From Aureococcus anophagefferens (Eukaryota; Sar; Pelagophyceae; Pelagomonadales; Pelagomonadaceae): 64,000 nucleotides of DNA. Positions 33,400-43,559 of this stretch are shown in pieces. Position 1 is the first letter of the stretch. Every line of letters starts with the position of its first letter. The stretch covers positions 1,101,249 through 1,165,248 of the forward strand of contig NW_008705572.1 of NCBI RefSeq assembly GCF_000186865.1. The letters are read 5' to 3'. A program made the position numbers and the translations under genes. The notes beneath the pieces are model-generated. The model ran no database searches. It worked only from the letters and a program-made list of their open reading frames with translations, and was not told the DNA's origin.

Positions 33400-35118
33400 T
33401 TACAGGTCGTAGAGCGCGGCGTACTTGGCCTCGAGGTAGGCGAGGAACGGCTTCGGGTCGATGCCCGACCCCGCCACGGACCGGAGGAGGTCGTCGGGCG
33501 ACGCGTCCAGCGAGCCCACGGCGTGGATCTTCGTCTGGAGCCAGGCGCGCAGCGGCGCGAAGTCGCCGCCGCGGATCTGGGCCGCGAGGTCCGGCAGCTC
33601 CGCCGTCGCCGCCTCGAAGATCTGCGCGGCCATGATCGCGCCGAGCGTGTAGCTCGGGAAGTAGCCGATGGCCCCGAAGGACCAGTGGATGTCCTGGAGC
33701 GCGCCGCTCGCGTCGTCGGGCACGTCGACGTCTAAAAACGTCTTCATCTCGCCGTTCCACCGCTCGGGGATGTCCGCGACGTCGAGCGAGCCCGCGAAGA
33801 GCTCGCGCTCGACGCCGTAGCGAAGGAAGACGTGAAACGGGCTGCGGGGGAGGAGGCGTCACGAACAAAGAAACAGAGAAAAAAAGAACGCGGGAAGAAC
33901 GCACTACGTTAACTCGTCGGCTTCGATCCTGATGCAGCCCGGCTGGACGCGGTTGATCGCGCGGTAGAAGTCGTCGGGCGTCGCGTCCCTCGTGTGGGGG
34001 AACGCCTCGTGGAACAGGGGCGCCGCGTAGTCCCAGAAGTCGCGGCTCTGGAGGACCATGCGCTCCCAGAGGAGCGACTGGCTCTCGTGCGTGCCCATGG
34101 ACAGCGCGACGGACGACGGCAGGCCGTCGCCGTCGTCGGACGTGTCGCGGCCCTGCTCGTAGAGCGCGTGGCCGACCTCGTGCACCGTGCCCGCGAAGCC
34201 CTCGAGCCAGTTGTCGTCGCTGTAGCGCGTCGTGATGCGCGTGTCCGCGGGGCACGCGCCGCCCGTGAACGGGTGCGTCGACACGTCGAAGCGGCCCTTG
34301 CCAAAGTCGAAGCCCATGTCCCTCGCGACGGCGGCCGAGAGCTTGGCCTGCGCGTCCGTCGAATCCTTCCAGCCCGGGTGGTCGAAGGCGAGGGCCGGGT
34401 GCACCGCGTCGTCGAAGCCGGCCCGCTTCTTCTCGAGGACCTTCGCGAGGAGCGGCGCCAAACCGGCCTTCGTCTCCGCGAAGATCGAGTCCAAGCGCGC
34501 CGACGTCATGCCGCGCTCGAACTGGTCCAGGGCGCCGTCGTAGGGCTCGACGCCGCTGAGCTCCGGCCGCGTCGCCGCCGCGACCTCGGCCTTGAGCGCG
34601 AACATCGTCGCGAGCGAGGACCCGAACGCGCCGAAGTCCGACGCCTCGCGCGAGCTTTTCCAGGCGACGAAGCACTCGCTTTCCAAGCGCGCCTCGCGCT
34701 CCGCGAGCTCCTTCGATTTGCGCGCCTCCTTGTCGAAGGCCGCGACGGCGTCGCGCACGTTCGCGGCGACTTGCCGGTCGTCGAAGTCGAGGCCGCGCAC
34801 CGCGTCGACGGCCGCGCGCATGGCCGCGCCCGTGCGCTTGTCGTGGATGACGCCCGCGAGCGTCTCCTTTTGAGCGGCGCGCGACGCCATGCTGCCCTCG
34901 GCGAGGAAGACCTGCTCGTCGTAGGACAGGATGCCCTCGATTTCCTGCAGCCGCGCCACCTCCTTGAGCTGCTGCTTGAGCTCGGCGTAGGCCTCCAAAG
35001 GCGCGGCGGTGCTCGAGAGCTGCGACTTCTGACGGCGCAGCACGCGGCCGACGCCGCCGAAGGCCGACGCGCACGCGCCGAGCAGAGCAGTCATCCTTGC
35101 AAGACGGGACACAACCAT
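33400..35118 (-). CDS. M32 family metallocarboxypeptidase
   Basis: Two exons, 35118-33905 and 33841-33400, join across a 63-nt GT-AG intron (33904-33842) with a long pyrimidine tract. The join restores IEADELT|YPFHVFLRYGVERELF, as expected for M32, where E-A-D-E-x-T-Y-x-x-H is conserved. 551 residues. The zinc site is HEVGH in EGFAGTVHEVGHALYEQGR, with the third ligand in MGTHESQSLLWE. Removes C-terminal residues from peptides. The N-terminus (MTALLGACASAFGGVGRVLR, Met at 35094 possible) looks like an organelle leader. Its start lies close to the divergent TXNDC9-like gene. Confidence 0.93.
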
Positions 35119-35231
35119 CGGGGCTCGGCCAGCACAGGTTTGGCGAGGCTCGTTGGGGCAAATCGCAGCGCGGCAAACGAGCGCCGCAAACCGGTGTACA
35201 GCGGCAGCCGTCGCGTCGCGCGCCGCCCAGG

Positions 35232-36221
35232 ATGCCCGCCTCCGGCCAGCACATATGCGGGAACAAGGCGTCGATCTTCACGCCCGTGATGCCCGGCGGC
35301 GGCGCCGCGGACGAGGAGCAGGCGTCGATCCAGGAGGCCATGAGCGCCGAGGTCGACAAGCGCATGAACAACGCCCTCAACGACCTCAAGGTCAAGTACG
35401 AGGGCGGGGGCTCCAACGAGGAGACGAGCGTCCACGGCCCCAACGGCGCGGCCTACCAGCAGAAGCAGCGCGCGATCGACGACGCGCAGAAGGCCGAGCG
35501 CGTCGCGGCCGCGCGCGCCGAGGCCGAGCGCGGCGAGGCGGTGCGGCGGCAGGACGCGCAGGCGCGGCTCGACGACGAGGGCTTCGACAGCGACGAGGAG
35601 TACATGGACGGCCTCCAGGACGCGGACACGGTGCTCCGCGAGCTCCGGGAGAAGCGCCTCGCGCAGATGAAGCAGGCGCAGGCGGAGAAGCTCGAGAACC
35701 TGGGCAAGGGCCACGGCCGCTACCACGAGATCTGCCAGGACGACTTCCTGAACGACGTCCTCAAGTCGCGGCACACGCTCGTCCACTTCTACCACCGCGA
35801 CTTCGAGAACTGCAAGGTCATGCACCACCACCTCGAGAAGCTCGCGCCGCGCCACGTCGAGTGCAAGATGATGAAGCTCGACGCGGACAAGGCGCCCTTC
35901 TTCGTCCAGAAGCTCCAGGTCCAGGTCATGCCCACGGTCGTCATCTTCAAGGACGGCGTCGCGACGGCGCGCCTCGTCGGCTTCGACGGGCTCACGGAGG
36001 GCCTCGCGCCGGGGAAGGAGAACGAGTTCCGCACGGACGCGCTCGAGTCGTGGCTCGCGCGCGCGGGCTGCATCGAGTACGAGGCCACGGCGACGGAGGC
36101 GGAGATCAAGAAGTTCACGCTCGCCGGCGCGCGCGCGGCCCAGATGCGCGGCTACGCGGACGGCGCGCTCGACATCGAGGCCGACGGCGAGCTCGACGAC
36201 ATCCTCCGCGACGACGAGTAG
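35232..36221 (+). CDS. TXNDC9/phosducin-like protein (PhLP3-type)
   Basis: 329 residues from Met at 35232. The coiled-coil N-terminus (LRELREKRLAQMKQAQAEKL) runs into GHGRYHEICQDDFLNDVLKS, TLVHFYHRDFENCKVMHHHL and VQVMPTVVIFKDGVATARLV, a thioredoxin-like fold with only one Cys at the CxxC position. That is typical of TXNDC9, a CCT chaperonin co-factor for actin and tubulin folding. Frame is open upstream to 35097 but would overlap the divergent carboxypeptidase start. The C-terminal acidic tail (ELDDILRDDE) is also family-like. Confidence 0.92.
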   Translation: MPASGQHICGNKASIFTPVMPGGGAADEEQASIQEAMSAEVDKRMNNALNDLKVKYEGGGSNEETSVHGPNGAAYQQKQRAIDDAQKAERVAAARAEAERGEAVRRQDAQARLDDEGFDSDEEYMDGLQDADTVLRELREKRLAQMKQAQAEKLENLGKGHGRYHEICQDDFLNDVLKSRHTLVHFYHRDFENCKVMHHHLEKLAPRHVECKMMKLDADKAPFFVQKLQVQVMPTVVIFKDGVATARLVGFDGLTEGLAPGKENEFRTDALESWLARAGCIEYEATATEAEIKKFTLAGARAAQMRGYADGALDIEADGELDDILRDDE

Positions 36222-36344
36222 AACGCGCGCGCGCCCTCGCGTGCCCTAGACGTTCTATGTAGCAGAGCGGGGGCGGATCGAGCAGGGTGTGCGGGGAGAG
36301 CTTCGGGGACTTGTGGGGGTTGGGACGGCGGCGGCGTGCACCCT

Positions 36345-37646
36345 CTAGGAGTACATGTCGTCGTCGTCGTCGCCGCCGCCCGGCGCGGGCGCGGGCGCGT
36401 CGCCGCCGCCGTCGGGCGCGGGCGCGTCGTCCGGGAAGGCGGCCTGGGCGCCGCCGCCCATGGCGACGGAGTCGAAGCCGTCGAAGAGGAGGTTCGCCGC
36501 GAGCGACTCGTTCTTGTCGCACGCGAGGTAGGCCTGGACCGCGTCATCGCGCGAGAAGCCGAGCTCCTGGAGGCGGCCGACGGCGTCGGCCTCCTCGCGC
36601 GTGAGGCGGACGACGTTGCCCGCGCCGCCGCCGCCGCCCGGCGGCCCGCGGCCGCCGCCGCCCATGCCGCCGCCGCCGGAGATGGCGCCGAGGAGCTGGC
36701 GGAGCTGGTCCCGGGGCATGTTCTGCATCTGCTCCGCGAAATGCTCGAACTGGTCCGGCGTGAGGCCGATGGTCGCGGCGAGCTGCGCGCGCTGGGCCGG
36801 CGTGATCGCCGCCATGGCGCGCGCGAACTGCGCCGCGTCGACGTCGGCCGCGTCGTCGCCCGCGGGCGCGGCCGGCGCGACGGGCTCGTTCATCATCTGG
36901 AGGAACTCGGCCTGGTTCGCGTGGATGAGCGCGAGCAGCTCCGGCGAGTCGCGGCCGATGCCCGCGAGGACCTGCTGGAGCGCGCCCGGGTTCGCCTGGA
37001 TCGTCCGGCGCAGGTCGTCGAACTGCGGGTGCGCGCGGAGCGTCGCGAGCGGCGACGCGCCCGCGTCGTCCATCGCCGCGTCGCCGTCGCCGTCGAGGTT
37101 CGCGCCCGTGAGCGCGGCCTCGTCGGGGATGCCGTTCATAAGGAACTCGACGGCGAGGTCCACGTTGCCCATGGCCGCCTCCAGCGCCGCGCGCGACTGG
37201 TCCGCGTGGCCAAAGCCCATGGCGTCGAGCTGCGCCAACGCCTCCGCGGTCACGTGCGGCGACGCCGCGGGGCTCTGGAGCCCCGCGGGCGTCTCCGCGG
37301 GCGCGGGCGCGGGCGTCGGCGCGGGCGCCGACGGCGCCGGCGTCGACGGCGGCGGCGCCGCGGGCGCCGCGGCCGGCGCCGGCGCGGGCGCCGCCGCGGG
37401 CTTGGGCGCCGCCGCGCGCTTGGGCTTCGTGACCATGCACACGAGGAACGACTGCTCCGTGACGCCCTTGTCCGCGAGCGTGTCCTCGTCCTTGAGCACC
37501 TTGCCGCTGTGGATGAGCTTCATCGCCGCGGCCTTGAGCTCCGGCTGCGACGCCTCGATGAGGCCCTTGACCGCGCCGATCGTCGACTCCGGCGCGGCCT
37601 CGACCTTGAAGAGGCGGCCCTCGAGCGTCTTCACCGCGACGAGCAT
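36345..37646 (-). CDS. RAD23: RAD23 ubiquitin receptor
   Basis: 433 residues with the complete RAD23 order. UBL at 1-75 (MLVAVKTLEGRLFKVEAAPE, LIHSGKVLKDEDTLADKGV); Ala/Pro linker; UBA1 (LAQLDAMGFGHADQSRAALE); XPC-binding domain (LRAHPQFDDLRRTIQANPGA, LLALIHANQAEFLQMMNEP); UBA2 (VGRLQELGFSRDDAVQAYLA). It shuttles ubiquitinated proteins to the proteasome and stabilises XPC in nucleotide excision repair. The C-terminus has an extra Gly/Ala/Asp tail. No frame problems seen. Confidence 0.97.
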   Translation of the reverse strand: MLVAVKTLEGRLFKVEAAPESTIGAVKGLIEASQPELKAAAMKLIHSGKVLKDEDTLADKGVTEQSFLVCMVTKPKRAAAPKPAAAPAPAPAAAPAAPPPSTPAPSAPAPTPAPAPAETPAGLQSPAASPHVTAEALAQLDAMGFGHADQSRAALEAAMGNVDLAVEFLMNGIPDEAALTGANLDGDGDAAMDDAGASPLATLRAHPQFDDLRRTIQANPGALQQVLAGIGRDSPELLALIHANQAEFLQMMNEPVAPAAPAGDDAADVDAAQFARAMAAITPAQRAQLAATIGLTPDQFEHFAEQMQNMPRDQLRQLLGAISGGGGMGGGGRGPPGGGGGAGNVVRLTREEADAVGRLQELGFSRDDAVQAYLACDKNESLAANLLFDGFDSVAMGGGAQAAFPDDAPAPDGGGDAPAPAPGGGDDDDDMYS

Positions 37647-38939
37647 CCTACGATGGGTCGCGTTCGTTTTCCTCGTTCCCGGCGGTCCCCGCGCGCCGCG
37701 CGCGCCGGTTCCGGCGCGAGGCTCGGTTCAAAACCCTCGGCCGCAAATTTCGGGCCTTCCGCTGCGGATTTTCGGGCCCCGGGGCTTTTGTGTGTTTCGT
37801 AGTGGTTCGAAGCGATGAGGTGGAGTTTACGCGGGTCGCGCACGTTGGTGTTGGCGTTCGGCCGCGCGTCGCCTCGCTGCGCTGTCCGCGACTCGGGCCT
37901 GGTCTTCGACCTCGACTAGAGCTAGTCTTTCCCATGCGGCGCGCTGCTGCTGCGCGGCGTGTTCGACGCGCGCGCGCGGGAGCCCTGCCCGCTGCTAGAT
38001 CTCGTGTTTAACCGCCACGCCGCTTCCTTTCGCCTGGGAGTTCCCGTCGTCCGCGCGGACCCGGCCGACTCGGGGGGGTGGCGCGGCTCGCGGAGCTCGG
38101 CAGCATCTTCGCCGCCGCCGCCGCGGAGCCGGGGTCGACGCTCATGTCGAGTATTCTCCCCTCGACGTTCGGCTGGGCGATCTTGCGGACCGCGCCGCGC
38201 ATCGCGTTCAGCACCGTGTTGGCGGGCTGGCCGGCGAAGGCGCAGAGGCCGGCGCCCGAGTACGCGTCACGATCACGAGCTTGGCGGGAGGGGCCTTGTG
38301 CTCCTCCGGGGCGCTCGAGCGCGCCGTGGACTTGTCGCCGCATCCCGGAGTTTCGAGCGACGATCCGCCGTATCGCGACCGCGACGCTCGAGGAGGCCGA
38401 CGACCTCATCAACGCGAACGTGGCGTCGGGCACCATCAACATGAGCCTCAACAACGCGCAGGCACAGTGGCAGGACCCGGGCGTGCGATGTGGCAGCGGT
38501 CGCCGAGGTTGACGAAGACCTTGGGTCGCCGCCGCCCGGGCCGGGCTTGCCGCCCGGGGCGGGCTGCCGCCCGGCCCGCGGCACGAGCGCGAGCTCGGCC
38601 CGGGCGCGCTTCGCGTCGTCCTCGAGGCGTAGCGCACGTCGCTGGGGGTCCCCACGACGGCGGCGACGACCGCGGCGACCGCGACGGCGCGTGGGCCGCC
38701 GCTGCTCGACGGCGGGTTCGACGACCTCCCGCTCGACGAGGTGGACGAAGGTCGCCGCCGGGTCGAGCTCCTACTTCCGCGAATGCACAAGACGAGCGCC
38801 AGAAATGCCGTAGCCTCCCCCGGGTTCGCCCCACAACGAACGCGGGGCCAGCTGCCGCCTCGAGGCAACGACCGCACCACGCACCCCCTCCCCCAAAAAA
38901 TACCAAACGCGCCCGGTTAAAAATCGCGCGCGGCCGCGC
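37647..38939. other. 1.3-kb region without an intact gene; coding-like fragments on both strands
   Basis: No complete ORF is convincing. On the minus strand 38330-38080 reads DAYSGAGLCAFAGQPANTVL and on to VEGRILDMSVDPGS with G/C third positions, preceded one frame away by EEHKAPPAKLVIV. On the plus strand 38375-38490 reads EEADDLINANVASGTINMSL and 38690-38790 LLDGGFDDLPLDEVDEGRRR, also with coding-like composition. These look like pieces of one or more decayed or rearranged genes. Confidence 0.4.
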
Positions 38940-39260
38940 CTACTTCTTCGCCGCGGCTTCCCTCGCTTCTCGCAGGATGTCCTGCCGGCTCTTGAAGGCC
39001 GGGATCTCCGCGGGCTTGGGCGTCGCCGTCATCTCCCGCTTGATGGTCTCGGAGATGGACTTGGCGAACGTCGACGCCGAGTTGACCGCGCCCGCGGCGT
39101 CCTTCACGTCGACCTTCTCGACGACGGCCTTCTTCATCTCCTGGACCTTGTGGTCCGTGCGCAGCGCGAAGCGCTGGAACGACTTGCTGTTGCTCAGGGT
39201 CTTGACGACGACCTCGTTCGCGAGCCAGTTCGCGACGCGCTGGACGAAGGGGTTCGACAT
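38940..39260 (-). CDS. small 106-residue protein, function unknown
   Basis: MSNPFVQRVANWLANEVVVK start, then TLSNSKSFQRFALRTDHKVQ and a Lys-rich amphipathic C-terminal half ending in AREAAAKK. Its pronounced third-position G/C bias and start 14 residues before a conserved-looking hydrophobic helix support it as real. No signal peptide. It could be a mitochondrial or membrane-associated small subunit; family not recognised. Ends 335 bp before the SulP gene begins its C-terminal codons on the same strand. Confidence 0.6.
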   Translation of the reverse strand: MSNPFVQRVANWLANEVVVKTLSNSKSFQRFALRTDHKVQEMKKAVVEKVDVKDAAGAVNSASTFAKSISETIKREMTATPKPAEIPAFKSRQDILREAREAAAKK

Positions 39261-39596
39261 GGTTCGAGGCGCGGCGCGGTTCGGCGCGCTGGGAGCGTTG
39301 ACCGCAGGTGCGCGCGCGACGGGCAGCGGCGGGCGCGAGTCGGGAGAGTCGGGGTGCGGTCGTCGCCCGATGGAACAGCTCCACGCCCAGCAGGACGACG
39401 TCGACGACGACGCTCTCCCGCAAGTTCGCCGGGGGTCGAGGCTGCAGACGCCGTCGGGCTGGACGACGTCCGCAGGCCTCGACGCACGTCCCGACATCAA
39501 CCATTACAGGGCAGGAGAAGAGAGGCCGCGGCGCGGGGCTCGTTTGAGAGGCCCGCGCGGCGGGCTCGGGGGGGGAGGAGGAGGAGACGAGGCCCT

Positions 39597-42380
39597 CTAC
39601 AGAGCCGCGAGGATCAGACCCTCGGCCTTCGCCGCGGCGGCGGCGACGCGGTCCGCGCCGCGCGCGGGCGCCTCGCAGCGCCAGAAGGTGATGGACCGGC
39701 GCCCCACGACGGCGGCCTCCGTGTAGCGGATCTGCATCGCGAGGCTCGACGCGAGGACGTCGGAGATGTCGCGCATGATGCCCGGCCGGTCGACGACGTC
39801 GCAGGCCACGAGCAGCAACCGATCCGGGCTCTCCGGGTCCGGCAGCGCGACGACCGTCGGCGGCGCGATGGCCTCCAAGCCGTCGGCGACGGGGTTCGCG
39901 CCGCCCATGCCGCCGTTCTGGCGGACGACGAGGCGGAGCGCCTGCACCGTGTCGCGCTTCGACGCGAGCGACGGCGTCGCCGGCGGCGGCGGCGGCGCCG
40001 CGCCCGACGCCGCGACCTCCCCCAACTCCGAGTCGTCGAGGGACGCCATGGCCGCGAGCGCGCGCTGCTCGGGCGTCAGCGAGCTCACGGGCCGCGCGGG
40101 CGGCCGGTCGACGACGCGGTGCTTCGACGCGAGGACGAGCACGGACTTGGTCGACGGGTCCTTGGCGGGCTTGCGGCGCCGCGCGCCGCCGTCGGCGTCG
40201 GCGACGACGACGCCGTCGTCGTCGTCGTCGTCGTCCGAGGGCGCGACGTCCTCGCGCTTCACGAGCGCCTTCGACGCCGCGCGGTGGCGCACGCACCACT
40301 CGACGGCGTGCTGCACGTTGTCGTGGAACCACTCGTAGCCGAGCTTGCGCTGGGCGCCCGCGCGCCGCAGCGTCTCCTCGACGCGGGACCCGCAGGACGC
40401 GAGGCAGACCTGCATGCCCCGGCGCCGCAGGTCGGCGAACAGATCCTCGAGCATGTGGATCGCCGTCGAGTCGAGGGACATGACCGGCGTCATCTCGACG
40501 ACGACGTACTGCGTGTCGCCCTCGCCGAACTCGCCGCAGAGCTTCAGGATCGTCTCCTTGATGTAGGCGACGTTCGCGAAGTACATCGACGCGCCCACCC
40601 GTAAGACGAGGACGCCCTTGACGAACTGGCCCGGCGACTCGCCCTGCTTCACGTTGCGGAAGATGGACGTGCCCGGCAGCTTCCAGAGCACGGCGATCTG
40701 GGGCCGCACGGACTCGCTCAGCACGATGGCGAGGGACACGCCCACGGCGATCGCGAGGCCGTAGATGACGCCGAGGAACAAGACCCCGAAGCACGCCAAA
40801 ACCCACAACACGAAGTCCTTCTTCTGCACGTGCCACAGGTGCTTCGCTTCGGAAATAGCGACCAGATTCACGACGGAGGAGATGACGATCGACGCCAGCA
40901 CGAACTTGGGCAGCTTCCGGATCCAGTCCGGCAGCGCGACGAGCGCGAGCAGCACGACCATGCCCGTGACGAAGCCCGCGAGGGGCGTCTTCGCGCCGAT
41001 GGAGTTGGACACGGCGCTCCGCGAGAAGGACCCGGCGACGGGGTAGCCCGACGCCAGCGACCCCACGATGTTCGCGAGGCCGATCGCGCACATCTCCTGC
41101 CCCGCGGGGAGCTCGTCGCCGTGCTTCGCCGCGAGCGACTTCCCGATGGCGATGGACTCCATGAAGCCGATGAGCGCCGCGGATAGCGCCGTCGGGAGCA
41201 CGAGGGACGCCTTGGACAGCGCGTCGCGCTTGACGACGCCGAAGGACGACGGCGGCAGGCCCGAGGGCACGAGCCCGATGACCTCGACGCCGTAGTCGTC
41301 CCTTAGCTGCGGGCAGAGCACCATGAGCACGAGCGACGTCGCGCAGACGACGAGGGGCCCCATGGGCTTGAGGAACCCGAAGCGCTTCGGCTGGTCCACG
41401 GAGAGCTTGCGCACGCCCCAGAGCATGCCGTACGAGGCCGCGCCTAATACCGCGCACATCCACTTGGCCTCGCCCCGCGCGATCTTGCCGCCGAGGAGGC
41501 CCAGGGTCACGTAGACGTACTGCGACTTCGGTAACGCGACGCCGAGCCAGTACTTGACCTGGCTCAGGCCGATGATGATCGCCGCGCCCGACGTGAAGCC
41601 CGACACGACCGGGTGGCCGAGGAAGTTGACGAGGAAGCCGAGCTTGCAGAGCGACCCGCCGAACTGGATGAGGCCGGCGAAGAACATGGTCACGAACACC
41701 AATTCCGCGTAGGCGTCCGGGCACGTGCCCGCCAGCGAGTCGTCGCCCGCGAGCGCGCGGTGGTGCGCGTCGTCCTCGAAATACGCGGGGCACTCGTCCT
41801 CGTCGAGCGCGTCGCGCAGGCCCGCCTCGACGAGGAGCGACACCATGGCCACGGGGCCGACGGCGAGCTGGCCGCTGCCGCCCGTGACGGCGTAGATCAG
41901 CGTCGGCGTCATCGACGCGTAGAGGCCGTAGACGTATTCCAGACCGGCGATCGACGCGTAGGACATGGACTGCGGGATGACCATGACGCCGACGGTGACG
42001 CCGGCGATGATGTCGCTCTTGAAGGAGTCGAGGGTCGTCTTCGGGAGCCAGCCGACGACGGGGAACGTGTTCCGGACGGCGGCCGTCGCCGCCTCGGCGC
42101 ACGCGGCGCGCTTGTCCTTTTCGCCGTCGGGCGGGCCGAGCAGGTAGGTCGACGCCTTCTCGCAGGCCGCGCCGATCTTGCCGCCGCCCGTGCTGCGCTC
42201 CGGGTCCGGCCGCAGCCGCAGGCGCACGGCGGCCTCGAGCGACGCCTCGACGGACAGCGTCGGCAGCTCGAGCATGTAGAGCGACTCCGCGTCGTCGGCC
42301 GACTCGACGCGCTGCGCGAGCGGCTCGGCGTCCTCCTCGGCGCCGTGGCGGCTCAGGGCGCCGCTCGCGAAATACTCCAT
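39597..42380 (-). CDS. SulP/SLC26 anion transporter with STAS and C-terminal ACT domain
   Basis: 927 residues. Residues about 105-560 form the SulP membrane domain (SDIIAGVTVGVMVIPQSMSY and ASIAGLEYVYGLYAS, then GYPVAGSFSRSAVSNSIGAK), carrying sulfate or other anions. A STAS domain follows at about 585-700 (VVVEMTPVMSLDSTAIHMLE, with the Asp-Ser typical of STAS). After a long charged linker the last ~75 residues look like an ACT domain (LLLVACDVVDRPGIMRDISD), a small-molecule sensor usually found on amino-acid enzymes. SulP-STAS-ACT is not a layout I know. Plasma-membrane or vacuolar location is likely. Confidence 0.9.
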   Translation of the reverse strand: MEYFASGALSRHGAEEDAEPLAQRVESADDAESLYMLELPTLSVEASLEAAVRLRLRPDPERSTGGGKIGAACEKASTYLLGPPDGEKDKRAACAEAATAAVRNTFPVVGWLPKTTLDSFKSDIIAGVTVGVMVIPQSMSYASIAGLEYVYGLYASMTPTLIYAVTGGSGQLAVGPVAMVSLLVEAGLRDALDEDECPAYFEDDAHHRALAGDDSLAGTCPDAYAELVFVTMFFAGLIQFGGSLCKLGFLVNFLGHPVVSGFTSGAAIIIGLSQVKYWLGVALPKSQYVYVTLGLLGGKIARGEAKWMCAVLGAASYGMLWGVRKLSVDQPKRFGFLKPMGPLVVCATSLVLMVLCPQLRDDYGVEVIGLVPSGLPPSSFGVVKRDALSKASLVLPTALSAALIGFMESIAIGKSLAAKHGDELPAGQEMCAIGLANIVGSLASGYPVAGSFSRSAVSNSIGAKTPLAGFVTGMVVLLALVALPDWIRKLPKFVLASIVISSVVNLVAISEAKHLWHVQKKDFVLWVLACFGVLFLGVIYGLAIAVGVSLAIVLSESVRPQIAVLWKLPGTSIFRNVKQGESPGQFVKGVLVLRVGASMYFANVAYIKETILKLCGEFGEGDTQYVVVEMTPVMSLDSTAIHMLEDLFADLRRRGMQVCLASCGSRVEETLRRAGAQRKLGYEWFHDNVQHAVEWCVRHRAASKALVKREDVAPSDDDDDDDGVVVADADGGARRRKPAKDPSTKSVLVLASKHRVVDRPPARPVSSLTPEQRALAAMASLDDSELGEVAASGAAPPPPPATPSLASKRDTVQALRLVVRQNGGMGGANPVADGLEAIAPPTVVALPDPESPDRLLLVACDVVDRPGIMRDISDVLASSLAMQIRYTEAAVVGRRSITFWRCEAPARGADRVAAAAAKAEGLILAAL

Positions 42381-42537
42381 GGTGTGTTTCGGGTCGCGAG
42401 CTTTTATGCGTCGCAGACGGCGCTCGCGGACGCGTCCTCGAGGTGCGTCGCGTCGAGGAGATTTTTCCGGCGAGTGAAGACCTCAACGAGGCCGTCAGCC
42501 CCTTCAATACCCGCGCCGCCCCACCCGTCGCAGCACG

Positions 42538-43545
42538 ATGCCGGTCGCATCTGCGCTCCGGGCCGTGATGCTGTTCGGATCGGTGTCGGCGAAGGATCCC
42601 GCAGTAGTAGGCGCGCCGGCGGAAACTGCTGCAGAGGCAGCGCCTGCCGACGAGACATCGGGGCAGCCCGGGGCAGCGTCGCAGCAGGAGCAAGACACCG
42701 GGGCAGCATCGCAGCAGGAGCGAGACACCGCGACAGAGGAGCATGAAAAAGCGCAAAAAGAAGACGCGCAACCAGAGAAGGAAAACGCGCCGCCGCCGCC
42801 GCCGCGCGTCAAGTACGTCTACGCGCCGCCGGCGCCGCCCGCCGAGGCGCGCGCGCGAACGCCCCGGGCGAACCCGCCGGACCCCGTCGTCCGCGTCGTC
42901 TGTTACCTCTGCGGCCGCGCCGCGGGCACGAAGTCCATCCGCTTCCACCACGCCAAGTGCGTCGCGCGCTGGACCGACGGGCCGCTGCCGTTCGCTCCGA
43001 GCCTCGACGCGATTCCGGACGCCGCGGGGCCCGAGCTCGACGCCTACAACGCGCGCGCGAAAGCGGCCTTCGACGCGCACTCGACCTGCGCGTGCAAGCT
43101 CTGCGGCAAGCGCATCCGGCGCGTCGACGCGACGCGGCACCTGCGCGACGACTGCGTGAACCGGCGGCCGACGGCGCGGAAGCCGCCGAAGCGCGGCTTC
43201 GGCGGCGGCGACTCGCGCAAGCCGGACATCCCCGAGTGCAACCTCGACAACGGCGGCGCGCCGCGCATCCCCCTGCCCGCGCATCCGATGCTGCGGGAGA
43301 CGCCGAGGAGCCTGCTGCCGGCGCCGGCGCCGCGGGTCCACGAGGCGCCGCCGTCGCCCTGCCGGCGCGCGGCGGCCAAGGACCCGCGCGTGCTCGAGCG
43401 GCGGCGCGCGGCGGCGCTCCTGCGGGGAGAGGGGAAGGAAAAGGCGGCGCGCGCGGAGCTCCGCCAGGCGGCGCAGGCCGAGGCGTCGCTGGTGTCTGCG
43501 TTTCGGCGGAAGCGGGAGGGGGACAAGAAAGGGATGGTGAGGTGA
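42538..43545 (+). CDS. ZC2HC-type zinc-finger protein (ZNF474/ZC2HC1-like)
   Basis: 335 residues. Two C2HC fingers: C122-x2-C125...H137/138-x2,3-C141 (VCYLCGRAAGTKSIRFHHAK) and C186-x2-C189...H201-x4-C206 (CKLCGKRIRRVDATRHLRDD). The acidic N-terminus contains a 33-bp tandem duplication (GAASQQEQDT/GAASQQERDT), and the C-terminus is basic with RVLERRRAAALL. Similar fingers occur in ciliary and cytoskeletal proteins of unclear function; nucleic-acid binding is also possible. Divergent from the SulP transporter. Confidence 0.75.
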   Translation: MPVASALRAVMLFGSVSAKDPAVVGAPAETAAEAAPADETSGQPGAASQQEQDTGAASQQERDTATEEHEKAQKEDAQPEKENAPPPPPRVKYVYAPPAPPAEARARTPRANPPDPVVRVVCYLCGRAAGTKSIRFHHAKCVARWTDGPLPFAPSLDAIPDAAGPELDAYNARAKAAFDAHSTCACKLCGKRIRRVDATRHLRDDCVNRRPTARKPPKRGFGGGDSRKPDIPECNLDNGGAPRIPLPAHPMLRETPRSLLPAPAPRVHEAPPSPCRRAAAKDPRVLERRRAAALLRGEGKEKAARAELRQAAQAEASLVSAFRRKREGDKKGMVR

Positions 43546-43559
43546 TTTTAGTTGGGAGT

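Noticed and set aside
38080..38330. caspase-like or hydrolase-like gene on the minus strand
   Set aside because: PPAKLVIV and DAYSGAG recall a caspase-type His/Cys region, but they lie in different frames, no catalytic pair is visible and there is no full domain.
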